DNA from: Rhizobium sp. Q54
Lineage (GTDB): Bacteria; Pseudomonadota; Alphaproteobacteria; Rickettsiales; UBA1997
Assembly: GCA_945865855.1 (NCBI GenBank)
Contig: CAMBES010000082.1
Span: 1 to 6,289, forward strand
Length of the DNA: 6,289 nucleotides
Direction of reading: 5' to 3'
The notes under the pieces were generated by a model, which worked only from the letters and a program-made list of their open reading frames with translations, was not told the origin of the DNA and made no database searches. Positions 5,851 through 6,289 of the stretch are shown piece after piece. Numbering within the stretch: position 1 is the first letter of the stretch; every line of letters begins with the position of its first letter. Made by a program: the position numbers and the translations under genes.

Positions 5851-5909
5851 CAATCCAAAATCTCTGGATTGTCGCGTTGTTTTCGCTTCTCGCAATGACG
5901 AGTGAAAAC
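5851..5909 (-). repeat. Rickettsia-like intergenic palindromic repeat element
   Basis: Read on the minus strand, this carries CGTCATTGCGAG followed by GACAATCCAG, the two ends of a palindromic repeat I know from intergenic DNA of Rickettsia and some other bacteria. Two hairpins are visible on the plus strand: caatcc 5851-5856 with ggattg 5866-5871, and a bipartite stem gttttc/gaaaac (5879-5884, 5904-5909) enclosing ctcg/cgag (5889-5892, 5899-5902). It starts 7 bases after the stop of the neighbouring gene. Only one copy is in the window, so the repeat status rests on recognition. Confidence 0.65.
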
Positions 5910-5916
5910 GCAAAGA

Positions 5917-6289
5917 TTAAATTTTTCCCGCTCTTTCTTCAAAGGCTGCCATCATTTTTTCTGCCGCTTTTTTAAAAATTGGACTGAGCATTTTCGTTAA
6001 AAAAATCGAATTGAATTCGAACTCGATAAAAAATTTTACTTCGCATTCTCCATTTTCTAAATCACGAAATTGCCATTGATTCACAAGTTTTTTAAACGGA
6101 CCTTCAATTGCTACGACATCAACAAAATAGGCGTTTAAACCAGATTTTCCGTGGCTCACATTCGAGCGATATTTCTCAAAAAAACTTTTAAAATTAATCA
6201 GCAAATCGGCGTGTAAATTTTGTTTAGAAATTTCCTTAATAATTTTTGCCTGTTTGCACCAAGGCAAAAATTCTGGATATTTTTCAATA
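5917..6289 (-). CDS. RatA/COQ10-family START-like protein, 5' end outside window
   Basis: The visible 123 residues match the SRPBCC (START-like) family annotated as RatA toxin or COQ10 ubiquinone-binding protein. The frame stays open to the window edge and begins with IEKYPEFLPWCKQAKII, the conserved near-N-terminal YPEFLPWC motif; roughly 25-30 residues are missing. TTG 6267 falls inside this motif and is not the true start. Later features are VDVVAIEGPFKKLVNQW, WQF followed by CEVKFFIEFEF, and a C-terminal helix ending MMAAFEERAGKI. COQ10 homologues bind ubiquinone or other lipids and aid respiration; E. coli RatA has been reported to block 70S assembly. In an alphaproteobacterium the COQ10-like role is more likely. 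No signal peptide can be judged. Confidence 0.92.
   Translation of the reverse strand, partial: IEKYPEFLPWCKQAKIIKEISKQNLHADLLINFKSFFEKYRSNVSHGKSGLNAYFVDVVAIEGPFKKLVNQWQFRDLENGECEVKFFIEFEFNSIFLTKMLSPIFKKAAEKMMAAFEERAGKI

Noticed and set aside
5917..6267. TTG 6267 as the start of the RatA/COQ10-family gene
   Set aside because: The upstream in-frame residues IEKYPEF complete a conserved motif, so the true start lies beyond the window edge.

Overview
The window is from the chromosome of a moderately AT-rich Gram-negative bacterium, most likely an alphaproteobacterium with Rickettsiales/Holosporales-like traits. The evidence is an alphaproteobacterial-type PNPase and short BolA, a BolA/monothiol-glutaredoxin pair, a CMP-Kdo synthetase (so LPS is made), a COQ10/RatA-family protein, and an intergenic palindromic repeat carrying the CGTCATTGCGAG...CAATCC signature that I know from Rickettsia intergenic DNA. 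The taxon is an inference; there is no rRNA here.

Plus-strand block (1-3035): pnp encodes a full polynucleotide phosphorylase with an unusual Arg/Gly/Asp repeat tail of about 80 residues. It ends at a near-perfect intrinsic terminator. Only 11 bases after the terminator T-tract, a short bolA-family gene begins; it overlaps grxD, a CGFS monothiol glutaredoxin, by 8 bases. BolA and CGFS glutaredoxins are known to form [2Fe-2S] complexes, so this is an iron-sulfur trafficking pair.

Convergent gap (3036-3454): about 420 bases with weak hairpins between the converging grxD and rimK, plus a possible decayed coding remnant.

Minus-strand block (3455-5686, read right to left): tRNA-Lys(UUU) behind a plausible sigma70 promoter, then kdsB, then a RimB-type retropepsin-like protease, then rimK (glutamate ligase for ribosomal protein S6). 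The last three are tightly packed or overlapping. RimK adds glutamates to the S6 C-terminus and RimB-type proteases trim them, so the writer and eraser of one ribosome modification sit together and share a transcript with a Kdo enzyme. The protease has no ATG, GTG or TTG start that would keep its catalytic Asp motif. It must use a rare start codon, be made by frameshifting out of kdsB, or be damaged or mis-sequenced.

Right edge (5687-6289): a promoter and AT-rich spacer, the Rickettsia-like repeat element, and the 3' part of a RatA/COQ10-family gene whose start lies beyond the window.

I found no clear new multi-gene system. The best leads are the rimB start problem, the PNPase repeat tail, and the terminator placed directly against bolA.
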